Shown piece by piece: positions 52,039-60,567 of a stretch of DNA of 64,000 nucleotides. The position numbers were made by a program, and so were the translations under genes. Within the stretch, counting starts at the first letter, position 1. Each line of letters starts with the position of its first letter. Below the pieces are notes generated by a model that searched no databases, was not told the DNA's origin, and worked only from the letters and a program-made list of their open reading frames with translations. The stretch comes from Roseateles sp049532965. Lineage in GTDB: Bacteria; Pseudomonadota; Gammaproteobacteria; Burkholderiales; Burkholderiaceae_C. The stretch spans positions 62,001-126,000 of the forward strand of contig NZ_CP186694.1 of the NCBI RefSeq assembly GCF_049532965.1. Reading direction: 5' to 3'.

Positions 52039-54981
52039 ATGGAAACCATCCACCAGCAAGACCGGGTCCCTTGCTCCTGCAACGACCAAGTCAGCACGCC
52101 TCCCTGTACTGGCAAGTCCGGGTCGAGCGCTCTTCCCCTGCTGGCGGCCGGCGCGCTCAGCGCACTGATGTCCGTTTCGGCCCATGCGGCGAACTGCGCG
52201 GATGCGCCCGTCAGCGGCAAGGTCTACACCATCGTCAACAAGGGCAGCGGGCTGTACCTCGACGTTGACAACTACTCCAAGGACGACGGGGCGGCCATCA
52301 AGCAGTGGTCCGGCAACGGCATGCCCAACCAGCAGTGGACGTTGACATCGTTGAAAGACGGTTGGTCGATCCGGCCGGTGCATGCGCAGAAGGCCCTGGA
52401 CGTCTATGGCTGGCAGACGACGGACGGATCGCCGATCAAACAGTGGAGCTTCACCGGCACCTCCAACCAGCAGTTCAAGCTCCAAGGCACCGGCAGTGGC
52501 GCCTTCAAAATCATTTCGAGCTTTTCGTCGAAGCTCGTCTCGGTCAAGGACAACAGCGTCGGGTCGCCGGTCTACCAGGACACCGACCGGTCACTCGCGA
52601 ACCAGCGCTGGTACCTGAACCCGGTGGACGGCTCGTGCGCGAAGACGGCCTCCAACAAGGCCAAACCTGCACCTGCACCTGCACCTGCACCTGCACCTGC
52701 ACCTGCACCCGCGCCTGCACCTGCGCCCGCACCCGCACCCGCACCCGCACCTGCACCTGCGCCTGCACCCGCACCCGCACCCGCACCTGCGCCTGCGCCT
52801 GCGCCTGCACCTGCACCTGCGCGCCTACCGGCGGCGGACCCTACGCTTCGACGCACCATCTCGCCAGAGCGGCCGATGTTCATCATCCATGCGGACACCT
52901 GGAACTCCGCAGATCCGCAAAAGATCATCGACCTCATCCCCGCCGACATCCGCCCGTACACCGTCCTCCTGCTTTCGCTGTCGATCTACCACGACGGCGC
53001 CACCGGCAACGCCTGCAACTGGCGTCAGGTCGAGAACGGCATCGACACGGCGCGGTCGTGGATGAAGATCGCTGCGGAAAATGGCATATGGACCATGATC
53101 CAACCGTCGAGCGGGGGCTTCAGCCACTTCCCCGACTACGCGCCCTCCGTGGACCTCGAGAACACGGTGTATGGCGAGTTCTTCCGCGACTATCCCAACT
53201 TTCTCGGGTTCAACTACGCCGAGCAGTTCTGGGGCTTCGAGTCCGCCTGCGCAGCCACGGACCAGCAGCGATGGGACCACTGGGCGAACCTGCTGAAGCT
53301 CACCAACAAATACGGCGGTTATCTGGCCGTGAGCTTCACCGGCGGCTTCCACGGCTCACACCTCAATCCGCTGGCGATGCCCAAGCGAAATGCGACGCTC
53401 GAGGCCGCATTGAGGTCTTACGCCAAGAACTTCATCATCCAGGAGAAGTTCACCGTCGGCGATGGCTTCTACGACGTGGAGAGTGTCAGCATGGGCATGT
53501 GGTTGTCGGGCTACGCCGGCCAGTACGGCACGCGCCCCGACCGAACCGGCTGGCACTCGATCGACGGAAGCACCGGCTACCCCATCGCTGCCGGCTCGCC
53601 ACACCTGGTCGAGCACCTCACCTTCACGGGACAGACCGTGTTCGACGGGCCAGAGCTGATCTGGCAGGACACGGTGCAGTCCCTGTCGAACGGCACCACG
53701 TCTGATGGGTACAGCACGCGCCGCTGGGGCTTGTTCCCGCACTTCAAGAACATCCATCTCGACATCTATCGCAAGATCCTGGACGGCACCTTGCGCATCA
53801 TGAACAGGCAGGAGGTCATCGATCGCTCGAAGATGGTCATCGTCAACGACGTGACCTCGGGCGACAACAGGGCCAAGTACGCTTCTCCCGACACGCTGTT
53901 CCAGGACCTCTATCTGACGGAGGGAGACGGCATCCTGCTGGACCAGCGCAGCTGGTACAAGAAGACCGGCCGCTACCCGGCCATACCGACGGTCTGGCAA
54001 CTGACCGACAGCACGGCCAAGTCCTTCTCGACGCAGATCCGGAAGTCGACGCTTTCCACCCGCTGGCCTACGTCCGCCGCAAAGATCAGCGAGTTCAACG
54101 CGCTGTTCCCGCAGGAGTACACGGGGGACATCTACGCCGGCCGGCAAGAGAACACCTGGGTCACCTACAACCCGTACAAGACGAGCCGCAACGCCACCGG
54201 CAACATCCCGTTCAAGTACAGCACCTGCGGGTCGATGGATGTCAACTACGCGCAATACACGACGGGCGTGGTCAAGGAGTACGCAGACAAGCTGTCGGTC
54301 TATCTGACGAACTACGACTCGGCGAATTCGGCGCTAAAGACCGACGTCATCAAGATCAACGGGGCCTCTTCCGCGCCGACCTATACCTTCACGGACCGAG
54401 GTGACCACCCAGCCAGCAACCTGACCGCCACCTGGTCGGGAGGCGTCTACACGCTGACCGTCAACCACAACGGGCCGCTGGACATCACCATCCGGTGCAA
54501 CGGCACGGCGACAGGGCGGCTCAGTTCCTACAAGACCGCCACGCTTGTGGCGCCGAGCGCACCACCGGCCTATACGGGTGCGCGCCAGTACGAGGCCGAG
54601 CACTTCGACTTCAGAAACATCGGCGGTCTGGTGAGCAACGGCACAGGCGGCAGCTTGCGCAACTACCAGGGGCTCGGCTACCTGAACTTCGGCGGCAGTG
54701 CGTCGGCCAGCATCCGGAACACAGTGACAGTTCCCTCCGCGGGCGCCTACAAGCTGAACACACGCTACACCGTTGCCAGCGCGGACGTAAGCAACATCGA
54801 TCTGTATGTCAACGGTGCGAAGGTGGCGACGCCGGTGTTCACCAGGACGTCGACAACGAGCGAGTGGGCCACCCATCAGCAACTGGTCAACCTCAACGCC
54901 GGCACCAACACGGTCGAGTTCAGGTCGACCGGCACGCGCGCAGTGAACATCTATTTCGACAACATCGTGATCACCAGGTAG
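52039..54981 (+). CDS. Secreted ricin-lectin / GH98-like glycoside hydrolase with C-terminal CBM
   Basis: A protein of 980 residues. A signal sequence with a long N region ends near SAHA at residue 50. Residues about 60-200 form a ricin-type lectin (QQW, NQQF and NQRW triplet repeats). A linker of some 26 Ala-Pro pairs follows. The catalytic part begins RPMFIIHADTWNSADPQKIIDLIPADIRPYTVLLLSLSIYH and has VSFTGGFHGSHLN, TGQTVFDGPELIWQD and RWGLFPHFKNIHLDIYRKIL, a pattern I associate with glycoside hydrolase family 98 (endo-galactosidases and xylanases). The last 140 residues (ARQYEAEHFDF... to VNIYFDNIVITR) are a CBM6/35-like beta-sandwich. The start at 52039 is preferred; 51970 is also in frame. 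It resembles the pectate lyase at 15998 in carrying an N-terminal ricin domain. Confidence 0.85.
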   Translation: METIHQQDRVPCSCNDQVSTPPCTGKSGSSALPLLAAGALSALMSVSAHAANCADAPVSGKVYTIVNKGSGLYLDVDNYSKDDGAAIKQWSGNGMPNQQWTLTSLKDGWSIRPVHAQKALDVYGWQTTDGSPIKQWSFTGTSNQQFKLQGTGSGAFKIISSFSSKLVSVKDNSVGSPVYQDTDRSLANQRWYLNPVDGSCAKTASNKAKPAPAPAPAPAPAPAPAPAPAPAPAPAPAPAPAPAPAPAPAPAPAPAPAPAPARLPAADPTLRRTISPERPMFIIHADTWNSADPQKIIDLIPADIRPYTVLLLSLSIYHDGATGNACNWRQVENGIDTARSWMKIAAENGIWTMIQPSSGGFSHFPDYAPSVDLENTVYGEFFRDYPNFLGFNYAEQFWGFESACAATDQQRWDHWANLLKLTNKYGGYLAVSFTGGFHGSHLNPLAMPKRNATLEAALRSYAKNFIIQEKFTVGDGFYDVESVSMGMWLSGYAGQYGTRPDRTGWHSIDGSTGYPIAAGSPHLVEHLTFTGQTVFDGPELIWQDTVQSLSNGTTSDGYSTRRWGLFPHFKNIHLDIYRKILDGTLRIMNRQEVIDRSKMVIVNDVTSGDNRAKYASPDTLFQDLYLTEGDGILLDQRSWYKKTGRYPAIPTVWQLTDSTAKSFSTQIRKSTLSTRWPTSAAKISEFNALFPQEYTGDIYAGRQENTWVTYNPYKTSRNATGNIPFKYSTCGSMDVNYAQYTTGVVKEYADKLSVYLTNYDSANSALKTDVIKINGASSAPTYTFTDRGDHPASNLTATWSGGVYTLTVNHNGPLDITIRCNGTATGRLSSYKTATLVAPSAPPAYTGARQYEAEHFDFRNIGGLVSNGTGGSLRNYQGLGYLNFGGSASASIRNTVTVPSAGAYKLNTRYTVASADVSNIDLYVNGAKVATPVFTRTSTTSEWATHQQLVNLNAGTNTVEFRSTGTRAVNIYFDNIVITR
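52666..52822 (+). repeat. Hexanucleotide array coding an Ala-Pro linker
   Basis: About 26 copies of the hexamer CCNGCA/CCNGCG (CCTGCA, CCCGCA, CCTGCG), all in frame, giving a stiff PAPAPA linker between the lectin and the catalytic domain. The mixed third bases show the array is not newly made. Confidence 0.95.
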
Positions 54982-55116
54982 CACACGCGCCTCACGCTCG
55001 AGCTTGTACAGCCGGGCGTATGCTGGATTGCTTCGGCGGCCACGGGGCTGTCCAGCGCTGTCGTCCCCCGACCGTCCAAAGCCGCCTTCCCCCACCGGTC
55101 GATAGTCGATCGGCGA

Positions 55117-57783
55117 TCAGTCTCGCGGAGCCAGCCAGACGGTGCCACGGGGTCCGCCTTGGGCCAGATAGGCCACGTAGGGCCTCCCGTGGATCTGCAC
55201 CGCGATCTGCGGGTTGTACCGCGTAGGCAGCAGGTTGTGGGTGTCCAGCACGGCGATCATCAGATCGGTGGCGGGTTGGGGGTGGGGGCCATGTCGCCAA
55301 TCGTCGCCCACGAGGTACCCGATGTCCGGCGCCGTCCGCGACGGCCCGGCGGCACCGGACGTCGAGGCGAACGTTGCCGCTGCTGCGGCCTGGGCGCCCT
55401 GCTGATGCGCAGCCCGGGCGGCCTCCCTGAGCGGCTGGTCGGCCTCGTATTGGATCAACGCCGCGGCGATGTGTGCCCGGTTTGGCTGGATGCCGCTCAG
55501 GTTCCAGATGTTCTGACCTGGGGTGCTGATCATCCTGCGTGCCAACTCCTCCATGCCGGCCAGCACGTGATCCCCGCAGGACCAGTTGTCCCGCTGCCGG
55601 GCCATGGGTGCGGGAAGTACTGGCCGCGCGTTCTGGCCGAGGATGCCCTGCACCATCGCTGTCGCTGCCTTGTATGAGCGCCCGCGACTGAGCCGCTCGC
55701 GGAATGCGGGGTCAGCCAATCGTGCGGGGTCGACCGACGAATCGTAGTGAAAAGCTACCCCGGTTGTCCGGTTGACCACCAGCAGCGACCAGTGATCCCC
55801 CAATATGTTCGGCTCGGCGTTGTTCACCGGCAGGAAAAGGACGGGGGTGCGGTATTCCCGAAGCACCTCGCCCCGGACCCGTTCGCTCGTGTGGCGTCCG
55901 CCCAGCAGGCGTGCCCTGAGCGCATCGACAATGCCGATCGTCTGGATGAACTGCGCATGGGCGTCCGCGCCCATGTTCCTCGCGATGTCATCGCCGATCA
56001 CTGCCCCGTAGTTCCCGAAATCGTCGTCGTGCAGGTAGGCATTGGGCCTGCTCAGCCGCTCGGCGGCGGTCTCGCGGAACTCCTCCGGCCGGATCGACTC
56101 GTAGCTCTCCACGTCGACGACGTCGGTCGCCAAGGGTGCCCGGTAGGGGCCCGTGGCCTCCGACGCCGTGGGCGAAGACGCCCGTTGCTGCTCCTCCGCC
56201 TCCTGGTTCAGGTCGAACGTGTAGCCGCGCGACGTAATCGGGCTGAGGCCGCCGAAGATGCGGTCGATCGAGGGCGCCGGCTGCTCCACCGCAGAGGGCG
56301 AGCCCCTGTGGAACCCGCTGAAGTGGGCATCGGAGACGATCGGGCTGAGCGCGTCGTAGATGCCGGTCATTCCGGGTTGCGTCAATCGGGGCCGGCGAGC
56401 GGCCGGCTCCTGTGGCTGCGCGTCATCCGGCCATTCGATCCGCGACCATGCGTATGGCGTCGCCACGAGCGGGGGAAGTGCTGGCGTCTGAGCCTTGGCC
56501 TGCGCCGTCCCAAACCGACAGAGGGCGTTGAATGCGGTGCGGACGTTAGGATGGCTCGTACGCTTCCCCATTGCCACGATGGCGAAGTACTCCTCCAGAG
56601 CGGGGCGCAGTGCCTCGAGGCAGCCCGGGAGAAAGGCCGCCATCGTTGGATGATTCCGCGCGTACAGCCAGTCGTCGAATTCGCACAACATCCCCGCATA
56701 CCGGGCCTGCCTGTCGCTAACCATCGGAGGCGTGCCCGGCGGGGCGAGACTCAAGATGGCCACGATCTGCTTGCCGAGTTCGGTGCGAGCGATGCTTCGA
56801 GGGTCCTGCGCTACGGGGGCAGCGTCGATTTCGTTGTTTTCCACCGCCTCATGGAGATGGGTGACTACACCTTCCAGGAGCGACGTGTTCCGGCTCCCGG
56901 CATGGGCGCGGAACGCCGCGACGTCTGCAAGGAGCTCCGGATAGGGAGAGCGCTCATGCAACTGTCTCCTGCCTTCCGCTCTGAGCCAATCGGCGAATGC
57001 CCGCAACTGCCTCTCCCTCTTCCCCCGAAGATTGGTGGAGGCATTCGCCATCCAGGGTGTTCTGCTGAATGCGGCCATGAAGTCCACCTCCTCCCGGGAA
57101 AGTCCGGGCGGGGCCTGGCGTTCGGGGGCCTGCGCCGCAGGCGCATCCGGGGGCGGGCTGTGGTGCCGGGTGACCTGGGCGTCCGCGGCCTCTTCGATCA
57201 CGCTGCGGGCGAGCTCGCGCCCGGGCGAATGTGGGTCCAGGCGAAGCGTCGAATCTTGGCGGAAGGAAGAGGAGTCGACGCTATGGCGAGAGGAAGCCGA
57301 GCGGCCGCTGCTGCCGAAGCCGAATGCCTTCTTTATGCCCTTGCCGAGCCCCGACATGAGGCCGCCCTTGCGGCGCGGGGCGGCATCGGGGTGGGGAGCG
57401 TGCGAGGCATAGGCGCTGCTGTGGCGGGCCGGCTGCGGGACGTACGGCTCGGAACCATCAGGCGAAGACTCCGGCACGTAAGGCATGCGTGCACTCTGGG
57501 AGTAGTTGTCGCGGCCTACCAGCGCTGCCGTCGGCGGCTGACGCATCGAGCGGCCGAGGTCGGACAGCGCGCCCCGCGGCGCGAGGGCAGGCCCGGACTC
57601 GCTCGCACGGCGTCGGCCCTGTAGCCCCAGGTGGGCCAACTGGTTGGCCACTTCGTCATACTCGGCGGCCGTCGGGCTCGCAGGCGTCGCGACTGCATCG
57701 ACGGCCGGAACCCCCGCCTCTTCGCGCAACTTCCGGTACGCCTCGAGATTGTTGTACCAGCCTGTGTTTCCGGGAAAATCCAT
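55117..57783 (-). CDS. Type III effector-like protein with Ulp1/C48 (XopD-type) SUMO-protease domain
   Basis: A protein of 888 residues, counting from the ATG at 57783 (MDFPGNTGWYNNLEAY). The N-terminal half is shared with the effectors at 58445, 60568 and 62979: MxFPxxxxWxxxxxEAY, a basic APRRKGGLMSGLGKGIKK block at about residues 150-170 and STLRLDPHSPG. Residues about 230-480 hold two helical repeats (RQLRAFADWLRAEGRRQL and AGMLCEFDDWLYARN), similar to repeats I remember in rhizobial NopD-type effectors. The C-terminal C48 domain has His 664 (LGDHWSLLVVN), Asp 681 (FHYDSSVDP), Gln/Cys 736 (QRDNWSCGDHVL), the full Ulp1 triad with usual spacing. A DLN motif (YTFDLNQEAEE) recalls EAR repression motifs. 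Inferred function: deSUMOylation inside a host cell. A PIP box lies upstream. Confidence 0.85.
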   Translation of the reverse strand: MDFPGNTGWYNNLEAYRKLREEAGVPAVDAVATPASPTAAEYDEVANQLAHLGLQGRRRASESGPALAPRGALSDLGRSMRQPPTAALVGRDNYSQSARMPYVPESSPDGSEPYVPQPARHSSAYASHAPHPDAAPRRKGGLMSGLGKGIKKAFGFGSSGRSASSRHSVDSSSFRQDSTLRLDPHSPGRELARSVIEEAADAQVTRHHSPPPDAPAAQAPERQAPPGLSREEVDFMAAFSRTPWMANASTNLRGKRERQLRAFADWLRAEGRRQLHERSPYPELLADVAAFRAHAGSRNTSLLEGVVTHLHEAVENNEIDAAPVAQDPRSIARTELGKQIVAILSLAPPGTPPMVSDRQARYAGMLCEFDDWLYARNHPTMAAFLPGCLEALRPALEEYFAIVAMGKRTSHPNVRTAFNALCRFGTAQAKAQTPALPPLVATPYAWSRIEWPDDAQPQEPAARRPRLTQPGMTGIYDALSPIVSDAHFSGFHRGSPSAVEQPAPSIDRIFGGLSPITSRGYTFDLNQEAEEQQRASSPTASEATGPYRAPLATDVVDVESYESIRPEEFRETAAERLSRPNAYLHDDDFGNYGAVIGDDIARNMGADAHAQFIQTIGIVDALRARLLGGRHTSERVRGEVLREYRTPVLFLPVNNAEPNILGDHWSLLVVNRTTGVAFHYDSSVDPARLADPAFRERLSRGRSYKAATAMVQGILGQNARPVLPAPMARQRDNWSCGDHVLAGMEELARRMISTPGQNIWNLSGIQPNRAHIAAALIQYEADQPLREAARAAHQQGAQAAAAATFASTSGAAGPSRTAPDIGYLVGDDWRHGPHPQPATDLMIAVLDTHNLLPTRYNPQIAVQIHGRPYVAYLAQGGPRGTVWLAPRD

Positions 57784-57978
57784 GGGGTTCTTTTTGAAGC
57801 GATCGACGAAGTCGTGAAGACCCTGGGGCGGGTCGCCGCGGTTTCGGGCGGGTGATCGCGTGGCCCTCCGCCCGAGCGCCTCGCGGCCTGGCGCTGTACA
57901 TCGCCGCCGCGGCGTGCCGTCGAGGACGGTCGGCGATGGCATTCTTTCGTCGAGGTGCCTCCATTCCTCTACCTGTGC

Positions 57979-58003
57979 CCGAACCACGCGACGGTTCACC
58001 GAA
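57979..58003 (-). promoter_or_regulatory. PIP/hrpII box upstream of the XopD-like gene
   Basis: Read on the minus strand: TTCGG-N15-TTCGG, an exact plant-inducible-promoter box (consensus TTCGB-N15-TTCGB; hrpII box TTCG-N16-TTCG), 197 bases before the chosen ATG. No perfect -10 YANNNT was found 30-32 bases downstream. It would place the gene under an HrpX/HrpB-type activator. Confidence 0.7.
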
Positions 58004-58061
58004 GCCGGCCGTGCCCGAGCGTAGGCGCCGCCGTTCGAGTGAGCACTGAAGATTCGAAGCG

Positions 58062-58117
58062 TGAATCGCCCCGGATTTCCCAGGCAGTCCTGAGCCGTTG
58101 GGAATAGCGGCGCTCAA
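58062..58117. mobile_element. Possible IS3-type terminal repeat next to the IS66 fragment
   Basis: TGAATCGCCCCGGATTTCCC at 58062 matches the left end of the IS3 element at 17752 (TGAATCGCCCCAGG) and its known relatives. No transposase of that type follows, so it is at most a solo end. Confidence 0.45.
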
Positions 58118-58382
58118 ACTCGGCGCGCGATGTGCCGCCGACAGTCAGGCGATGAATGCGGGCGTCACCGAGGCGGGCTACCTCGCGCACGCAAGAAGCA
58201 AGTTCCACGAGCTCTGGGCAAACCACAGCAACACGCTCGCCGAAGCCGCGCTGAAGCTGTTCGGCGTACTCTACGACGTCGAACGCGAGGTCTGCGATCT
58301 GGAGCCAGACGAGCGGCTGCCCTCGCGACCCGCATCCGCGCTGCGCGAACTGCTGCCGTACCACTGGACGCCGGCTGCCTGA
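58118..58382 (+). pseudogene. IS66-family transposase fragment
   Basis: An open frame of about 85 residues that reads GYLAHARSKFHELWANHSNTLAEAALKLFGVLYDVEREVCDLEPDER, the C-terminal catalytic region of IS66 TnpC transposases (AHARRKF...LA..AL..I..LY.VER). Both the beginning and the end of the transposase are missing. It lies between two effector genes and is a trace of mobile-element activity in the cluster. Confidence 0.8.
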
Positions 58383-58444
58383 CCGACTTCAGCGTTCGGC
58401 GCAAGATGGGTTGGCCGGACGGATACGACTGGCCCGCGGCGTTC

Positions 58445-60121
58445 TCAGTACAACGAATTGCGGCTGAAATAGACCCTATTCGCCGTCATGAGCACCTCCA
58501 CCGAAGAGTCTTCGTCCTCGTGCTCTATCGAGTTGACGTGCAACCGGGCACCCCGGATGTTGAATTCGTTGCGCAATCCGAGCAGTTCCCATTCGTCGTC
58601 GAGCGTGTCGTAGTCCTGCAGCGGCGACGTCATGCCCCCAACGACGTACACGGAAAGGTGCCGGGCGCCGGCCGCGTGCATCTGGTCCCGCAATCGTTCC
58701 AGCGCCGCACGCTGCGGGACGCTGTTGCCCTGGCTATCGCCCCCCGAATGGTGAACGATGCCCAGTATCGTTTCACCGTCGTGGTTTACGCCACGAGCGC
58801 ACATCGCGATGCAAGTGGCGACCCCCGGCGTTCCGATGGAGTCGTACTCTCCATGCGCCGTGTTGATCACCCTGCATTCGTCCATGTCGACGTCCATCGT
58901 CGAAATGACCGGCGGGCAGACGGCCTCGCGGCCGTCGACGGCGGCGATACCGGGGGATGTGAACAAATCGCGGTGCACCTGTTCCATTGCCTGGATTCCG
59001 TAGCCCTGGGCCAGGCCGCCGATGGCGGCCCCGGCCGGTGGCATCCCGTAGCCGGGCGGGTTCCACATCATCATCTGCTGAGGCAGCGGCATGCCGGCAG
59101 ATGGCCCCGCATGGGAGGGGCCCGCGCCCATCATGTGCGGGGGCAGCGGCATGCCAGCGGGTAGCCCCGCGTGGGACGGCCCTGTGTCCATCGTGTGCGG
59201 CGGCACGCCGGCGCCGTCGTGCGGGATGTGTGCCGCATCGGCCACGTTCCAGTTGTCGAGGTCGTGCTGCCATCCCATGGGCGGCAGGGGATGCCAAGGC
59301 GCCGCGGGCGGCATTCCCATCGGGCCGACCCAGGGGTCGGGCGCATGTTCCGCGCCGTATTCGCTTCCGAAGGAGTGTGAGAGCACCTCGTATTCGCGGC
59401 GGGACCCGGGCGAAGTCGGTATCGGATACGAACCGGACGCGGTGGGCTCGAGATGTCCGTCGTCATCGGCGACCGGCGCCGGGATCGAGACACGGTCGGG
59501 CGACTGCGGCGCACTATCCATCCGGCGAAGGTTCTCGGACGTGCGCCCGGAAGACACACGCGACGGCCGAAGCGATGCGTCGATGTTGTGTTGCGCGAAG
59601 GAAGGGCGCGCGTTGCGGCTGGCGGAATCCTTGTGCCGGCTGGCCCCGAAACCCAGTGCCTTGATGCCCTTCTTGAGGCTCGACATGAAGCCGCCCTTGC
59701 GGCGTGGCGCTGGATCAGGGTGGGCCGTGTGCGACGTGTAGGCGCCGTGACGCGCCGCCCGGGGTTGTGCGTACTGCTCAGGGCTGGCGGCCGGAGACTC
59801 GGCCAGATGGGACAGCTCATGCCGCGCGCTCTGGAAGCGCAGGTCGCGGTCCACGAGCGATGCCGCCGAGGAAGCCGCCAGCCGCGTCGAGCCCCCGATG
59901 TCGGAGCGCCTGACGCGCGGCCCGAGGCTACCCTCGCCGGCACGGCCCCTGTCGGGACGGCTCACGCGCAAGCCTTCCAATTGACCGGCCAGGGCGTCCG
60001 CGTCGGCGCTCGGGCGAGACGAACCGGTGGGCGCAGGCATCGGCCTCCCGGCCGCTCGGCGGGCCTCGTTGTAGCTCTCGACGTCGTTGAAGTGCCACGA
60101 GTTGTATCTTGGAAATTCCAT
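58445..60121 (-). CDS. Type III effector-like protein with CheD/HopAF1-like Cys-His domain (copy A)
   Basis: A protein of 558 residues from the ATG at 60121 (MEFPRYNSWHFNDVESYNEARR), the start that aligns with the other effectors. The N-terminal half has the shared blocks (APRRKGGFMSSLKKGIK; LRRMDSAPQSPDRVS). A Met/Pro/Gly-rich spacer (residues about 300-390) contains two repeats like AGPSHAGLPAGMPLPPHM. The C-terminal 150 residues contain DSIGTPGVATCIAMCARG (Cys 437) and LGIVHHSGG (His 457/458), then a Val-rich strand LSVYVVGGM. A Cys followed 20 residues later by His recalls the deamidase fold of CheD, CNF-type toxins and HopAF1. That is inferred by eye. No PIP box of its own was found; it could be read from the copy B transcript. 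Most of its N-terminal half is nearly identical to copy B. Confidence 0.72.
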   Translation of the reverse strand: MEFPRYNSWHFNDVESYNEARRAAGRPMPAPTGSSRPSADADALAGQLEGLRVSRPDRGRAGEGSLGPRVRRSDIGGSTRLAASSAASLVDRDLRFQSARHELSHLAESPAASPEQYAQPRAARHGAYTSHTAHPDPAPRRKGGFMSSLKKGIKALGFGASRHKDSASRNARPSFAQHNIDASLRPSRVSSGRTSENLRRMDSAPQSPDRVSIPAPVADDDGHLEPTASGSYPIPTSPGSRREYEVLSHSFGSEYGAEHAPDPWVGPMGMPPAAPWHPLPPMGWQHDLDNWNVADAAHIPHDGAGVPPHTMDTGPSHAGLPAGMPLPPHMMGAGPSHAGPSAGMPLPQQMMMWNPPGYGMPPAGAAIGGLAQGYGIQAMEQVHRDLFTSPGIAAVDGREAVCPPVISTMDVDMDECRVINTAHGEYDSIGTPGVATCIAMCARGVNHDGETILGIVHHSGGDSQGNSVPQRAALERLRDQMHAAGARHLSVYVVGGMTSPLQDYDTLDDEWELLGLRNEFNIRGARLHVNSIEHEDEDSSVEVLMTANRVYFSRNSLY

Positions 60122-60392
60122 TGGGGGTATCACTCTGTATTGAAGAAGTCCGTCGATCGTTGGTGCTGGAACGCGATGCCGATACGACCCGCGGTTAATC
60201 GCGTCACTCTCCCTGTCGTCGGGGGCGTTCGCGATCGACGCCCAGAGGGCTGCAGCGGCAGCGGCCGGAGCCTTCGAACGGCCGCGTGGGAACGCAACGT
60301 CTTCGCGAGCGCTGCACCGTCGACCTGCCTTGCTATCCGGGGAGCGCGAGGGCGTGCTGGAGGTTTGTCGAGCTTCATTGAACCTCGGTGCC
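59229..60392. repeat. 1.16-kb near-identical block, copy A
   Basis: Matches 61247-62416 with only a handful of substitutions and one 6-base difference in a GGCAGC run (the other copy has one more unit). It covers the N-terminal half of the effector and about 270 bases upstream of the start. It stops sharply at both ends: on the left at the spacer region of the protein, on the right at GAACCTCGGTGCC. Confidence 0.9.
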
Positions 60393-60567
60393 CGCTTTCC
60401 CTCGACGCGACGTCGCTGCAGCACCAGTTGCGCGAGATCGGCCAGCAATGACCCTCGGAAGACCGGTCGTGACGGCATCGTCGACATGCCCGTGGGCACG
60501 CGCGCAGGGAATGGCGGGTGAAGGGGCGTGCCGTCACGAGCGCCCGGGCAGCGTGCTGTCGAGCGTC
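60122..60567 (-). other. Leader between effector copy B and copy A
   Basis: 446 bases with no called gene. The right-hand end of the duplicated block (to 60392) lies here and matches 62140-62416. The frame of copy A stays open upstream into this stretch as a basic, low-complexity sequence (to 60571), which might be part of a longer protein, but no start signal or PIP box supports it. Confidence 0.5.

Noticed and set aside
57784..57999. Upstream extension of the XopD-like protein to an ATG at 57999
   Set aside because: The PIP box at 57979-58003 overlaps that ATG, so transcription should begin after it. The start at 57783 also aligns with the leader motif of the paralogues. An ATG at 57942 cannot be fully excluded.
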